A stretch of 64,000 bases of DNA, taken from NCBI GenBank assembly GCA_947359465.1, contig OX375874.1, forward strand, positions 90,523,672 to 90,587,671. Reading direction: 5' to 3'. Under the pieces are notes generated by a model, which saw only the letters and a list, made by a program, of their open reading frames with translations, was not told the origin of the DNA and did not search any database. Source of the stretch: Metellina segmentata. Taxonomy: Eukaryota; Arthropoda; Arachnida; Araneae; Tetragnathidae. The first letter of the stretch is position 1; each line of letters begins with the position of its first letter. Below, piece after piece: positions 33,953-45,060 of the stretch. A program made the translations under genes and the position numbers.

Positions 33953-34444
33953 GAGTTCTCGTGTCGTTTGAACTTGCATAGTAAATACAATAATGGAATT
34001 CTTCAATCGTTTGCACTTGCATAGTAAAAATAATTCTAGAATTGCTGAAAAATACGTTTGAAATAGTGTCCAAATTTGAAATTCGGGTAGCAATAACTAC
34101 AAAAAATCTTGATCTTCGAGTAACGACTTTTTATGTGGAGATGATCTCTGAAATTGAAACTAACTTTACCATTGAATAACTCGGGATATATACATAGTAA
34201 CGTCATGAAATTTTATAATTAGACCATTTTAACTATGCAGAATGTGATTATGACATCAAAACACGGTGTTTCTATTGGAAATTATGTTGTCTGTGCAAAA
34301 TTTGATATAAAACGTTCCCTGATGCAATGTTTTTGGATTTTAATTTGTAGAAGAGTTATTCCCTATTGAATGATACCTTTAAACTTGTTGTAGTAGGAAT
34401 AGTACTCTAGAAATGGAGGTGGTTCGTTTTTTTTTCCGCGACTG

Positions 34445-34877
34445 TACCTATATAGAATAACTATGGAGTAAAGCTTTCCATGAAACACACACACACCTAT
34501 GAAACAAGAAAAGCAAATGTAAATACAATTAATTTTAATCGTCTTGTTATGAAAATCTATGTCAAAATTTGGAAATATATTTGGACTATAACGTTTGACT
34601 AACCGTTTTAATTTAACGTAACCCATCCAATTTAAAGTTACGTTTTTAACTTTTTTGCTGGTCCTTTTAAAATAAGAAAATTACAAACCTAGCTTAAAAA
34701 TTTTTTTGTTGCAACATTTTGTTTATTTTTATGAAATAGCATTCTACAAACCATTACGTATTCAACCAGACTTGCAGAAAGTTGGTCAATATATACATAC
34801 GTATACCGCCAATAAATAACCCATATGTAGTTGTATTTTGCAAAAAAATATTTCATTAAAAATTGACTTCTAAATAA
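34445..34877. other. AT-rich spacer, nothing recognised
   Basis: No coding region or repeat was recognised. Confidence 0.4.
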
Positions 34878-35722
34878 TACAATGTGTCCTAAAATTTCCC
34901 GTACTCCAACTTTAAAAAAATTTATTGCCCGTGTTTTTTTAATTATTGAATTTTATCGTCTGCTTATAGTTTTATCGACTATTTAATTTTTAACGTGTGA
35001 TTTTCTTCGCACTCAAGTTGTGCGATAATAAAGTTCCACGTCATTTTGTTCTTCATTGTGAAATGAATTTATCGCGCATTCAGAGAATTACGCTGTTTGA
35101 GGTTTATTTTGAATACAAATCTTATGAAAGATGCAAAGAATTTTGGCGACATAAATATCCAAATGATGCAATACCGAGTAAAGATACGCTATATCAACGT
35201 ATTCAACAATTTGTTGCGTCATTAAAAGTGAATGAACGAGACTTTTGGTTCCAACAAGACTTTGCAACCTGCCATACAAGTTATGAAACCGTGGGCATGT
35301 TTCAAGATTATTTTGGATATCGACTCATCTCATGAAACTTTTGACCACCTCGTTCCGTGATCTGCTCATCCCTGACTTTATTTCTGTGGGGATATTTAAA
35401 GAACAAAGTTTATGAAGGTAATCACCAAACAATAGGTGATCTGAAAATTGCCATTACTCAAAGGATGCAAGAAGTAACTTCCAGCATCTTAACACGCGTA
35501 TCTAAAAATATGCGCAAACGACTTCAGCTTTGCCACCAAGAAAAGGGCGAAAATTGTGAACATTTATTAAAACTGTAATAAGTCTAATTTAGGTTAAAAG
35601 TTAGCAACGTTAGGTTAAAAGTGCTTTTCACCAATGGCATAAAAATAATTATTTTAAGATGTGTTGTTTTTGTGTAATAAATTCACGAATCGTCAGTACG
35701 GGAACTTTTAGGACACCCTGTA
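34878..35722 (+). mobile_element. Mariner-like element, 841 bp, internally deleted
   Basis: Inverted ends match at 23 of 26 positions: CAATGTGTCCTAAAATTTCC from 34880, and the complement of the right end CAGGGTGTCCTAAAAGTTCC ending at 35720, each followed by CGTACT. TA flanks both sides (34878-34879 and 35721-35722). Between them lies a shortened transposase. Confidence 0.85.
35063..35578 (+). pseudogene. Mariner-like (DUF4817-type) transposase, deleted and frameshifted
   Basis: The ATG at 35063 starts MNLSRIQRITLFEVYFEYKS, a helix-turn-helix of the type found in DUF4817 proteins of arthropods. After YQRIQQF the frame jumps to NERDFWFQQDFATCHTS, which carries the second catalytic aspartate of a DD(E/D) transposase. 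The first aspartate is in the missing part. A stop at 35333 and a frameshift follow. The C-terminal frame (35357-35578) reads LTLFLWGYLKNKVYEGN...VSKNMRKRLQLC and ends HLLKL, close to the usual end of this family. It cannot be active. Confidence 0.8.
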
Positions 35723-36071
35723 TATCTGCAATAGGTAAAATACTGGAACACATAAATACAAACAGAAACGAAATTCAGGTAATTTTAAAATAAAAAGTTA
35801 TGGGCACCTTATTTAAAAAAGTTTAGTTTGGAATATTTTATTTATTAATATGAGACGGAATTGTACAAATCATTAAGTTTTCAATCAAATATTTAAGGAA
35901 ATGGGATTTGACAGAGAGATGTCAAGGGTCACCACACAAACGTCGTCATACAAAGACACCGTTCTTTCTTCTCGTGATGATCACGGGTAATGGGAGGAGG
36001 GGGGGTGATGTTATTGGAAGGGAATTCATAGTTAGACGGTTGAGGTTAAACCGAGGATTTATCTTTCAAGA
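35723..36071. other. Spacer holding one arm of a ~55-bp direct repeat
   Basis: GTAAAATACTGGAACACATA followed by AATACAAACAGAAAC (35736-35771) recurs at 37545-37580 just beyond the Tc1-like element. A G run is at 35998-36006. Confidence 0.6.
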
Positions 36072-37541
36072 CGTACACTACCCTACAATAGTGTACCGGA
36101 CAGCAAGATGTGATGGTATAAGGGAAATAATACATGCGTTAGTATAGTATGGTACCCCACGTGCTGCAATTACACTAGCAACCCTTCTGGGCATAATTTC
36201 AACAAAGTTTCAATACACAGCTACGGATATTTGTGTCCATTCCTGCTGCAAGAATATCGCCCGCTCAGCTGTAGGTTTCGGACGGGGTTCCAGGGTCTGT
36301 AAGCTCTAACTCGTTTCACTGATGCTCTATAGGGTTTAGGTCGGGACTCTGAGTAGGCCAGGGAAGACGTTTTACAACCACTTGAAGGGTTAAAAAAAAT
36401 TTTAAATTTGTTCTAATGGAAAAATAAAATTTTAGAAATTGTTCTTAACCATTCAAATGGTTTCTAGTATGGTACCTTTTCTAGACATACTTTCAACAAT
36501 GTTTTGATACACAGCTATGGGTATTTTGGTCCATTCCTGCTGCATGAATGTCGCCTGCTCAGCTGTAGATTTCGGATGGGGTTCCAGGGTCTGTAAGCGT
36601 CGCTCTAACTCGTTTCACTGATGCTCTATAGGGTTTAGATCGGGACTCTGAGTAGGCCAGGGAAGACGTTTTACAACCACTTGAAGGGTTAAAAATGTTT
36701 TTTAAATTTGTTCTAATGGAAAAATAAAATTTTAGAAATTGTTCTTCATTCAAATGGTTTCTAGTATGGTACCTTTTCTAGGCATACTTTCAACAATATT
36801 TTGATACACAACTATGGGTATTTTGGTCCATTCCTGCTGCATGAATGTCGCCTGCTCAGCTGTAGATTTCGGATGGTGTTCCAGGGTCTGTAAGCGTCGC
36901 TCTAACTCGTTTCACTGATGCTCTATAGGGTTTAGATCGGGACTCTGAGTAGGCCAGGGAAGACGTTTTACAACCACTTGAAGGGTTAAAAATGTTTTTT
37001 AAATTTGTTCTAATGGAGAAAAAAAATTTTAGAAATTGTTCTTAACCATTTAAATGGTTTCTAGTATGGTACCTTTTCTAGGCATACTTTCAACAATGTT
37101 TTGATACACAGCTATGGGTATTTTGGTCCATTCCTGCTGCATGAATGTCGCCTGCTCAGCTGTAGATTTCGGATGGGGTTCCAGGGTCTGTAAGCGTCGC
37201 TCTAACTCGTGTCACTGATGCTCTATAGGGTTTAGGTCGGGACTCTGAGTAGGCCAGGGAAGACGTTTTACATACATATCTTGATACCACGGATTGACGG
37301 AGGCTGCAACATGACATGGAGCGTTGTCGTCCTGGATGTAACATTCGACCATTCCGAAAAATTGCCAGAGCGCAAGAAGAACCTAATGGTCCAAAATGTT
37401 CATGTAAGCGTCGGCGTTCAATTTACAAGGAACAACATGCGAAGGTCGCAGGCCATACCACGAAAAACCCCCCTTAACAAGTAGTCGAATTTTATGCAAA
37501 TCCGCTGGCGTCCAGTTCATTAATCTAGGGTAGTGTATATG
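36072..37541 (-). mobile_element. Tc1-like element with fourfold C-terminal segment
   Basis: Short inverted ends, CACTACCCTA at 36074 and its complement TAGGGTAGTG at 37529-37538, are flanked by TA. The transposase frame reads on the minus strand. From the right it enters directly at LMNWTPADLHKIRLLVKGGF, continues with FFGMVECYIQDDNAPCHVAA and reaches the C-terminal segment, which is present four times in tandem. The N-terminal DNA-binding half is absent. Confidence 0.7.
36136..37275 (-). repeat. Four tandem ~298-bp copies of a transposase C-terminal segment
   Basis: GATGCTCTATAGGG recurs at 36321, 36620, 36917 and 37217 (spacings 299, 297 and 300 bp). On the minus strand each unit encodes the same part: KRLPWPTQSPDLNPIEHQ with the catalytic glutamate, then a helical tail TLEP.PK.TAEQATFMQQEW and VAVYQN or a variant. 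The unit nearest 36136 alone keeps the native end MPRRVASVIAARGVPY; the other three share a deletion and are nearly identical. They also carry an AT-rich linker not expected in a transposase. Confidence 0.88.
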
Positions 37542-40099
37542 TAATATGTAAAATACCGGAACACATAAATACAAACAGAAACAAAATTCCAATCCTTGAA
37601 AAAATGTAGAATTCTAAAAAAAGAAAGATATGTACAAATTTATCCAATTTTGACTTCTCGAATGTATTCTGAAATAGAACAAACAATTTGACAAAAGACT
37701 TCTAAGCAATATTCATGAAGAGAATTAGGATTTATTAATGAAAAGAACGCATTTATAATACTTAGAAATGCTCAAAGATGTTCGCAACATTTCGATATCA
37801 ACTCCTATATACAAACCCAGAATTCTAAATCAATTTTTTTAAATAAAAAATTAAATCTGACATTAACAGATACCGTGTAGCAAAATTACGCAATTAGGAT
37901 CAATGGAATTTTAGTTTGGGCTTTTAGTGTTCCATTACAAAATATAAGTTATGTATAAAATATCTTAAATATTATTCTTTCATCAATTAAATATTCATAA
38001 ACTATGGGGAAAAAGTAAAAATCCATTCAAACGTCAATATTATAATTTAATTCGTTTTGGAAAAAAAATATTATCGAGCATTGCTGGTAAAATAATTTTA
38101 TAGGAAAAGTTGTTTATCTAGCAATACGGGTAAACCAAACTAAGCTGAGTACAGCAATCGTATAATTCTCAATGTTATTCCTATGGCAATTTCTAATTGT
38201 TTAAGCCTATTTTGCAAACCAAGGACATATGTTACTGAGGTTAATATGTAGAATACGGTACCTGCGGGTTACAAAGTATGTCAACCAAATTTCGTGTGGA
38301 TTGGTCAAACGGTGTAGATTTGTATATGTAACTAACAGAAATACAGATAGACGCCAATTCTTCTTTATATTATATATATGTATATATAGGAACTCATTCT
38401 ATTTGTTTCAGAATACATTTAATCTGTAATCAATAGCTGAATCAAAACCTGACTTTTCACAAAGCTCAAAATTCATTTAAATTTTAATGCTCGCTTTTGT
38501 GTACTTTAAGTGATACGTAACCAGTTTCCATCAACTCAAAACTAACATTTCAAATCATACATATTTTATTCCATTTGTTTAAAGAATTTCGAGTTCCACA
38601 AAATTCATAATTATTACATATGCTAATCAGTAAATAAATAGCGATGACTTTATCTTTATAAAAGCAGGGGATTAAACTGTACTGTTGAATTATGGATTCC
38701 TCGTATTTTGTAATTAAATTTTTATAGAATAAAGAAAATTTTCTAATTACGAGCTTCATAGGATAATGATTTAGAATGATATACAATCCGATCAGAAGCA
38801 TAAATTTTGGGTTAATTAAAATTAGTTGAAAATATCTCTAATGGCATTATAAAGAGCATCATGTAACTGTTTATATGTTCGAAGTTAAAATATACATCGC
38901 ATTTTATTCCAAATAAAAAACTTTGTTACGAATATTAATATGTATTTGATACAATGATATGCGTGCATCTAATTAAAATCAAGTTCCATAAATCCCTTTT
39001 ATGTGGAAATACAAACTAAGCTAAAGTCATTAGATTATATCTTATTTCAAATTCAGTAATAAAGATTAAACATAATTCATATCAGGTCCATCAGTTTAAT
39101 GTAGATGTCAATGTTTGTTTTATAACACACTTCTATCGAGGGAATTCTTAAATGGATGGGTTAATGCGATAAAGTTTTAACTACCGTTATGGATATGAAA
39201 ATACAGAAACTTGGGCTGCCAATGTTTTTATTTGTCCCCGAGGGGGATTTTGTAACTCGGTTATACTCAGACGTACCAAATAAGGCAAAAATACACGTTC
39301 TTTTGATGTGATAATTAACGTTCAAATAAAACTATAATTACACAACCTGGGATTTGGCTGAGTGTATTTTTATACTTACTTAAAGCTAGAGGCACATGTA
39401 TATGAATCAGTTATTCGAATGTAGGGTTTTTAATTGCTTTATGCACTCTTAAATTATATAAGATTAGTAAGAAAAATATGTAAATACAGTAAGATCGAAT
39501 AATCGTCTCCAACCCATCTTAAAATATAAATATTATCGTACCCAACGAAGTGATCAGATATTTTCTTAGCTGGTGGCAACACTTGTGATTTGTGACTTCT
39601 TTCAGTATTGACTTTAGAACATTGACATGTTAGAACAGATGGATAATATGTGTGGGACCACTGCCTTCAGATGAGTAGGTCGCGTGGGCTTGGCAATGGG
39701 CTTGAGTGTTTGTCGAAGTACGAATGTATTTTTATCACGCTCGTCGATCTATACCATGTCGTTCCAACACCACGTGCCCTCCACCGAGCGATCGGAATAA
39801 ATAACACGTAACCGCGCGCACACGGGCTTGAAGGTCAATGCTTAAGGAGCGCAATCTGAGTAGGCTGCAGTGCATAACTGCGAGGACTTTCGCTGTTTTT
39901 TTTTTTTTACAGACATAGCGTATTTCAATGTTGAGCAATACTTGCTGTTTGATCTTACGAGAAAGTAATTGAAGAATTTCGTCAAAAATATCCGAAAGTG
40001 TGTGGAGCAACCTAAGAAATCGATAATATCACGATTGATTATACGTTTTAGGAAAACGGTGAGCATTACGGATGTGCATGCTATAGCTATCATCTTTCG
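37542..40099. other. AT-rich DNA, with a GC-balanced island at 39650-39890
   Basis: The second arm of the ~55-bp direct repeat opens the region. AAATTTCGTGTGGATTGGTC near 38287 resembles a common transposon 3' motif but no element can be delimited. Bases 39650-39890 contain CCACGTGCCC and a run of CG-containing words that contrast with the surroundings. No gene was recognised. Confidence 0.35.
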
Positions 40100-40320
40100 C
40101 TTTAAAATTTAACAATCCAAGTGGTGTCGGTGAGATGACCAGTCCATCAAGACCTGCCAAAATTTACTAGTGTCGAGACCTCGTCATCAAGATAGTGACG
40201 ATTTTTTTTATGACGAGTACAAGATTTGGTTAATTTTCTTCAAATGACGAGAGATATCTCTTCCATCAAGATTTGGTCTGGTTTGCTAGCGTCGAGGTAA
40301 CACGTCGAGACAGAAACCAG
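40100..40320. repeat. Dispersed palindrome-family segment
   Basis: The segment contains GACCTCGTCATCAAGATAGT (40187), TATGACGAGTACAAGATTTG (40209), TGACGAGAGATATCTCTTCC (40246) and CATCAAGATTTGGTCTGG. Order and wording match the complement of the 117-bp repeat at 44.6 kb and the start of the array at 62.9 kb. Confidence 0.7.
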
Positions 40321-40380
40321 CAGGACTAACCTTTTGAATACGGTTATATATATATAACAAACGTTATTCTTTCGTGGCAC

Positions 40381-40674
40381 GATTCACTTTCAAGGTAAAA
40401 CTGCTGTAACCGTCGTAGTCTAAATTCTTACTTGGCGTGATTCTTATAAATTTCAAGGTTCAACTGCTGTAACGGTCGTAGTCTAAATTCTATCTTGGTG
40501 TGATTTTTATAACTTTCAAGGTACAGCTGCTGTAACAGTCGTAGTCTAAATTCTTTCTTGGCGTGATTCTTATAACTTTCAAGGTGCAACTGCTGTAACA
40601 GTCGTAGAATAAATTCTTTCTTGGCGTGATTCTTATAACTTTCAAGGTTCAACTGCTGTAACGGTCATAGTCTA
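40381..40674 (-). repeat. 63-bp minisatellite, left part
   Basis: About 4.6 units of 63 bp (AACTGCTGTAACGGTCGTAG, TCTAAATTCTTTCTTGGCG, TGATTCTTATAACTTTCAAGG). Because 63 is a multiple of three, the minus strand stays open and reads a 21-residue repeat, LESYKNHAKKEFRLRPLQQL. It is interrupted at 40674 by the MULE-like element and resumes at 41483. Confidence 0.9.
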
Positions 40675-41482
40675 GGAACAGCTACACTCTACGTTTATGA
40701 GCGATGGCAACGGCCTTGGCGATTTTTTTGGCGCACTTCTAAAGTTGCCAAGGAAATAATTATTTCCTAACTCTTTTCCTGTCACAATTTTTTTTCTTTT
40801 TACAACACACTTTTTAAGCACATTTCAGAACACTTTAAAAAGTGTATTTTTTAAAAACTTTCACAAAAAGTAGTAAGCTTAAGCACATATCAAAACACCT
40901 TTGTGAACCAGCAGAGAAACTAAGCTACGAATGGTAAAAATACCCTGAAACTTATCAATTACATTAAATACAGTGAGCATGTTGAAAAAGAAAAAGATTT
41001 ACAAAAGAAAAAAAAGCAAGAAATAATACCTGATAACGTCAGAATTCTCTCGTAAAAAAATAATGAAAACGAAAATGGTCAAAAAATTAAAACTCTTAAT
41101 CCTGTCGTGAAAACTATTATAACAAAATAAAAATTCCACAACTGTCAAAAAACAAATAAATGGACCAATGGTATCACAGAAAACGATTTAAAAGGACCAA
41201 TGCAATAAAAGGATATTTAAAAAAAAACAAAATAACCAATTGGAGGAAAGAAAAATTTTCAAACGAATCAATGAAATCAAACGATTTAAACGGATTTTGG
41301 AAGAACTTTCTAGAATATTCAAAATGAAAATTGAAAGTTTCCGTTTACCGAGGTTGCCATGAAAACCACAACAACAGCAACGAAAGATGGGCTGCCTTAA
41401 TTTATCGTAACTCGCTACTAAAAGTGCGCCAAAAAAAAAAAAAGCCGTTGCCATCACTCATAAACGTAGAGTGTAGCTGTAC
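40675..41482. mobile_element. MULE-like non-autonomous element, 808 bp, 9-bp target duplication
   Basis: Long inverted ends of about 65-70 bp: ACAGCTACACTCTACGTTTA and TGAGCGATGGCAACGGC at the left (from 40677), and the complement of the same at the right (ending about 41481), continuing into GGCGCACTT on both arms. CATAGTCTA lies directly outside both ends (40666-40674 and 41483-41491). Other units of the host minisatellite read CGTAGTCTA, so the shared A shows a true duplication of one unit's sequence. Long inverted ends plus a 9-bp duplication are typical of Mutator-like elements. There is no transposase; the one 89-codon frame has no recognisable domain. Confidence 0.82.
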
Positions 41483-41740
41483 CATAGTCTAAATTCTGTC
41501 TTGGCGTGATTCTTATAACTTTCAAGGTTCAACTGCTGTAACGGTCGTAGTCTAAATTCTTTCTTGGCGTTATTCTTATAACTTTCAAGGTTCAACTGCT
41601 GTAACGGTCGTAGTCTAAATTCTTTCTTGGCGCGATTCTTATAACTTTCGAGGTACAGCTGATGTACTGACCATTGCCTAAATTCTTTCCTGGTGCGATC
41701 GGGGTACAGCTGATGAATCGGCAATAATCTAAAGGTTAAC
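41483..41740 (-). repeat. 63-bp minisatellite, right part
   Basis: About 3.5 further units in the same phase and strand as 40381-40674, decaying toward 41700. The minus-strand frame again reads NLESYKNHAKKEFRLRPLQQ. Confidence 0.88.
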
Positions 41741-42292
41741 ATTGTTCACCAGTGGTGGAACGGCTAAAGGCGTCAAGAAGGCTAGTATAGGTCTGAGTCC
41801 TGTAAGAAGGTTGTTGAGTCACGTGGATTTGAACGAGTCTGTTATTTGAATTAAGAGATTCGTGGAAAAGTAAACACATTCTCCAATTGCTGATTCTATT
41901 GCTGAGATCATAGTTTGATTCCAAAAATTGACCGAGAGAAATTTTCTACAGCTATCACCTTACGTTTTTTTTTTCGGTTTCCACGCATCGTAGCTCTTAT
42001 GTTTTACAATCTTTCACATTTATTCAAATATCAACAACAGCCTCTTAACAAGGGCTAAGTCTCCTTGAAGTTTATTTTTGTCTGCTGAGGTCATCGACTC
42101 GGATCAGTTAACCACTCGGACAGGTATCATTAGTATTTTTCTTTGCTTTGCACATTTCCTATGTTTTACCCTGAAGCTAATTTCATTTTGTAAATAATCT
42201 ATGTAGCAAAAATATATTTGTTTATTTCCAAAAAAACAATTTGGATTTTTTTCATCACACCGCGTTATAGCGCTTGGTAAGGATTTCGAATC
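41741..42292. other. AT-rich spacer, nothing recognised
   Basis: No coding region or repeat was recognised. Confidence 0.35.
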
Positions 42293-42301
42293 ACGAATGT
42301 G

Positions 42302-42350
42302 CCAAGGTTTCGTTGGATGCTTGATTTTTCCAGATTCAAGCATCCAACCA
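42302..42350 (+). other. Strong hairpin, possible small-RNA precursor
   Basis: CCAAGGTTTCGTTGGATGCT (from 42302) folds with its near-complement ending at 42350. About 22 of 23 positions can pair, with one C-C mismatch and one G-U pair, around an 11-base loop (42325-42335). The 13 bp next to the loop are perfect. The length suits a microRNA precursor, but a small palindrome insertion is equally possible. Confidence 0.35.
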
Positions 42351-42693
42351 AACTTTGGGTATTGTGTGATTGGAGATTTCTTCAAGAGGGCGCATAAATG
42401 CAGCCCAGCTCCTGAAAGTCCTCCGTTAAAGGCAATTGCTCTCTCAATTAGCGTCTTTCAATCCCAATTATCGGTGAGTGCAATGTGGTAGCATTCCATG
42501 GTGTCCCGGGGAAATGCAGAGACTTCCATGTTCTTGCCAGTTAAAACTTGGAGGGTTATACGGTCCATAATTTGTGGCATAGGAAAAGTATTGAGCATTT
42601 ACGTATAAAAATTATGGTTTAGCATTATGGCATTCCGTGTAAAGCAGTATTTTTCTGTACTATCATTGAAAATATTAGATAACGCGACTGAAA

Positions 42694-43160
42694 ATGAGCT
42701 TTGAATTTCATCATTTATAGAGCTTTGTGCTTATGTCTGATACATTTTATGAAAAATAGAATCTAGTTCATAAAAAAATACAAATCGTCATTTAAGAACC
42801 AGCATGGCACTATTCAATTTTTAAGGAATATAAGTTAACATGTATTTGGATTCAAAATTAGACAGGGAATCGACTGGTGAGCTTAAATTTATGATTCAAC
42901 CACTTGTAGCGTTGCTATTAACATTTTCGTCTAGACAGACTACATATAGGCTTTAAATTTCATCATTTATAGAGCTTTGTGCTTACGTCTGATACATTTT
43001 ATGAAGGGTAGAATCTAGTTTCTAAAAAATACAAATCGTCATTTAACAACCAGCATGGCATCATTCAATTTTTACGGAATATGAGTTAACATTGATTTAG
43101 ATTTAATATTAAGTTGAAAATCGTCTGGTGAGCTTAAGTTTATGATCCAACCGCAAATAT
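42694..43160. repeat. 252-bp tandem duplication
   Basis: TTTCATCATTTATAGAGCTT occurs at 42706 and 42958. The two units match through TGATACATTTTATGAA, AATACAAATCGTCATTTAA, CCAGCATGGCA and CTGGTGAGCTTAA with scattered differences. No open frame is conserved. Confidence 0.88.
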
Positions 43161-44570
43161 AGTTCAAAGGAAATAATTTGTATACTCTATCTGAGGTTTT
43201 ATGTCATAAGATCCCTAAAGGGAATTAACGCAAGATTATATAGGAATCATGAAAAATTAGTATCAAATGACTGCAAGAAACGCCTGAATTTAAAATCACA
43301 ATAGCAAATTTAAAATGTGCAGTTAAAATAAGTTAAAAACCATGTTTGGCTGCAGTAAAAAATGAACAAAATTAAAACGAATGGTCAATAGCATATTATT
43401 GTTAAATATAAAGATGAAAACAATCTCCTCAACACTATGATAAGTAAGCCGAATACTCAGAATAACGGTTTTAAAAATGAATAATTTCTTCTATTCATTA
43501 CAGCACAAAAACTTCGGCCTTCAAAAAATTAAATCTAAAATCTAATCATGACGTTCGAATGCCCCTTTTCAAATTTTATTCCTTAAATAGATGAATGTGT
43601 CTGTCCGGGTAGTCTAGTCTCACTTCTTCAAAATTCAAAAAAAAATAACATCGCAATTTATGGATTTTCCTGCACGGGACCAGAATGGAGGAAGGGAGAT
43701 CTGTCTGTCCAATCACATATTCGTGTGATAGGATTATTGACACGAATTCATTCGTTTTACTTACTTTTCATTGGATTACGATTCCAGAAATCGTGTTTTT
43801 AGGGAACTTTATGGGGTTTATTATTCCGAAGACAAACTGCTCCATATCTCTGGTCCCGGATTACGCTGCCTAAAAAATACCGCCTTTTAAATTTGGAGGG
43901 ATGCTTCCCTATTGTTCTCTTCACTAATCGAATTTCCGATTGCTGTGTGTGTCTTTAGATTCGACAAGGCTCACTTATCAAACAAAAATCGCATTAAGAC
44001 TGATTTCTGTTTGATCATCCGGAAAATGGGCTTAGTAGGGAGAAAAATAGTCCGGTTTGCTTTTATGATCGAAAAGATCGCTGATTTATTTAAAAAGTGG
44101 AGTACAAGGAACGGGAAGATACATTTCGGTACAAAAAGCACGAACATTGCCGATCTTAAGCTACAAACGGGATTATTCCCTCTCATACACAAGCACGGGA
44201 TTACATTGCGCTATTACTCATGTGCGTTGCGTTTTGGTTTGAATATTTGATCATTCGTAATGCATCACTCTCCGCCGTACTTTTTTACAAAAGTGAAGTA
44301 CACATCCATTAAGAAGAGTGGTGGTGACGATTTGATAGAAATAACAGAACTCTTTGTTACTTAACAATTTTATCTTTGCTGAGTTCTTGAAAGAAGAAAA
44401 GCAACTGCTGTCAGCAGTTGTTGTGTGCCGCAGAAAGTATCTCTGAAGGTCATTTCAAAACTGTTTGCATACACATGGTTTTTCATTATTCCTGTGCAAG
44501 TTTTAAGGGAAGGTGTGAAGCACAAAATTGAATCAATTCATGTGCTATTGATTTTTGCCACCATGTAATA
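43161..44570. other. Unique-looking DNA, nothing recognised
   Basis: Bases 43560-44290 are more GC-balanced and hold a 112-codon frame (43912-44250) without a recognisable domain. The rest is AT-rich. Confidence 0.35.
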
Positions 44571-44574
44571 ATGC

Positions 44575-45060
44575 CAGCACCGTTCAGGTAGATTAGTGGG
44601 TACTCTTGATGTTATCATCATCAAGAAATCGGCAATATCTTGCTGACGAGGTATGTCACCATCAGCAAAACTGACCAGATCTCGGTGAAATAGATAGCTC
44701 GTCGTTAGAAGAAAACTTACCTCTGATCTCGTCATCATCAAGAAATCGGCAATATCTTGATGACGAGGTATGTCCCCATCATCAAAACTGACCAGATCTC
44801 GATGAAATAGATAGCTCGTCTTTAGAAGAAAACTAACCTCTGATCTCGTCATCCTTAAGAAATCGGCAATATCTTGATGACGAGGTATGTCACCATCAGC
44901 AAAACTGACCAGATCTCGGTGAAATAGATAACTCGTCTTTAGAAGAAAACTAACCTCTGATCTCGTCATCATCAAGAAATCGGCAGTATCTTGATGATGA
45001 GGTATCTCGTTGTTATCAAAATTGATTGTACCTTGATGGACGAGATACCTCGTAGAAATC
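44575..45060 (-). repeat. 117-bp tandem repeat of the palindrome family, with an open frame
   Basis: Nearly four units of 117 bp. Each contains CAAGAAATCGGCAATATCTT, GATGACGAGGTATGTC, AACTGACCAGATCTCG, AGATAGCTCGTC and CTGATCTCGTCATC. Since 117 is a multiple of three, the minus strand is open from 45062 to 44538 (174 codons) and encodes a 39-residue repeat with SYLFHRDLVSFADGDIPRHQ and DIADFLMM. The frame probably stays open because of the period; there is no promoter or homologue I recognise. Confidence 0.8.

Larger units (their letters stand above)
32452..34444. mobile_element. TA-flanked element with ~28-bp inverted ends, containing a Tc1 remnant
   Basis: The left end, CAGTCGCTGAAAAAAAAAGA followed by ACCACCCC, starts at 32452 after TA. 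The complement of the right end starts at 34444 with CAGTCGCGGAAAAAAAAACG followed by AACCACC, and TA follows. Apart from the Tc1 copy in its middle, I see no transposase. The element looks like a non-autonomous Tc1/mariner-type transposon that received another Tc1 element. Confidence 0.65.

Noticed and set aside
38270..38345. AAATTTCGTGTGGATTGGTC followed by an ACAGA-rich stretch as a retrotransposon 3' end
   Set aside because: The wording is common in several arthropod elements, but no body or border could be defined here.
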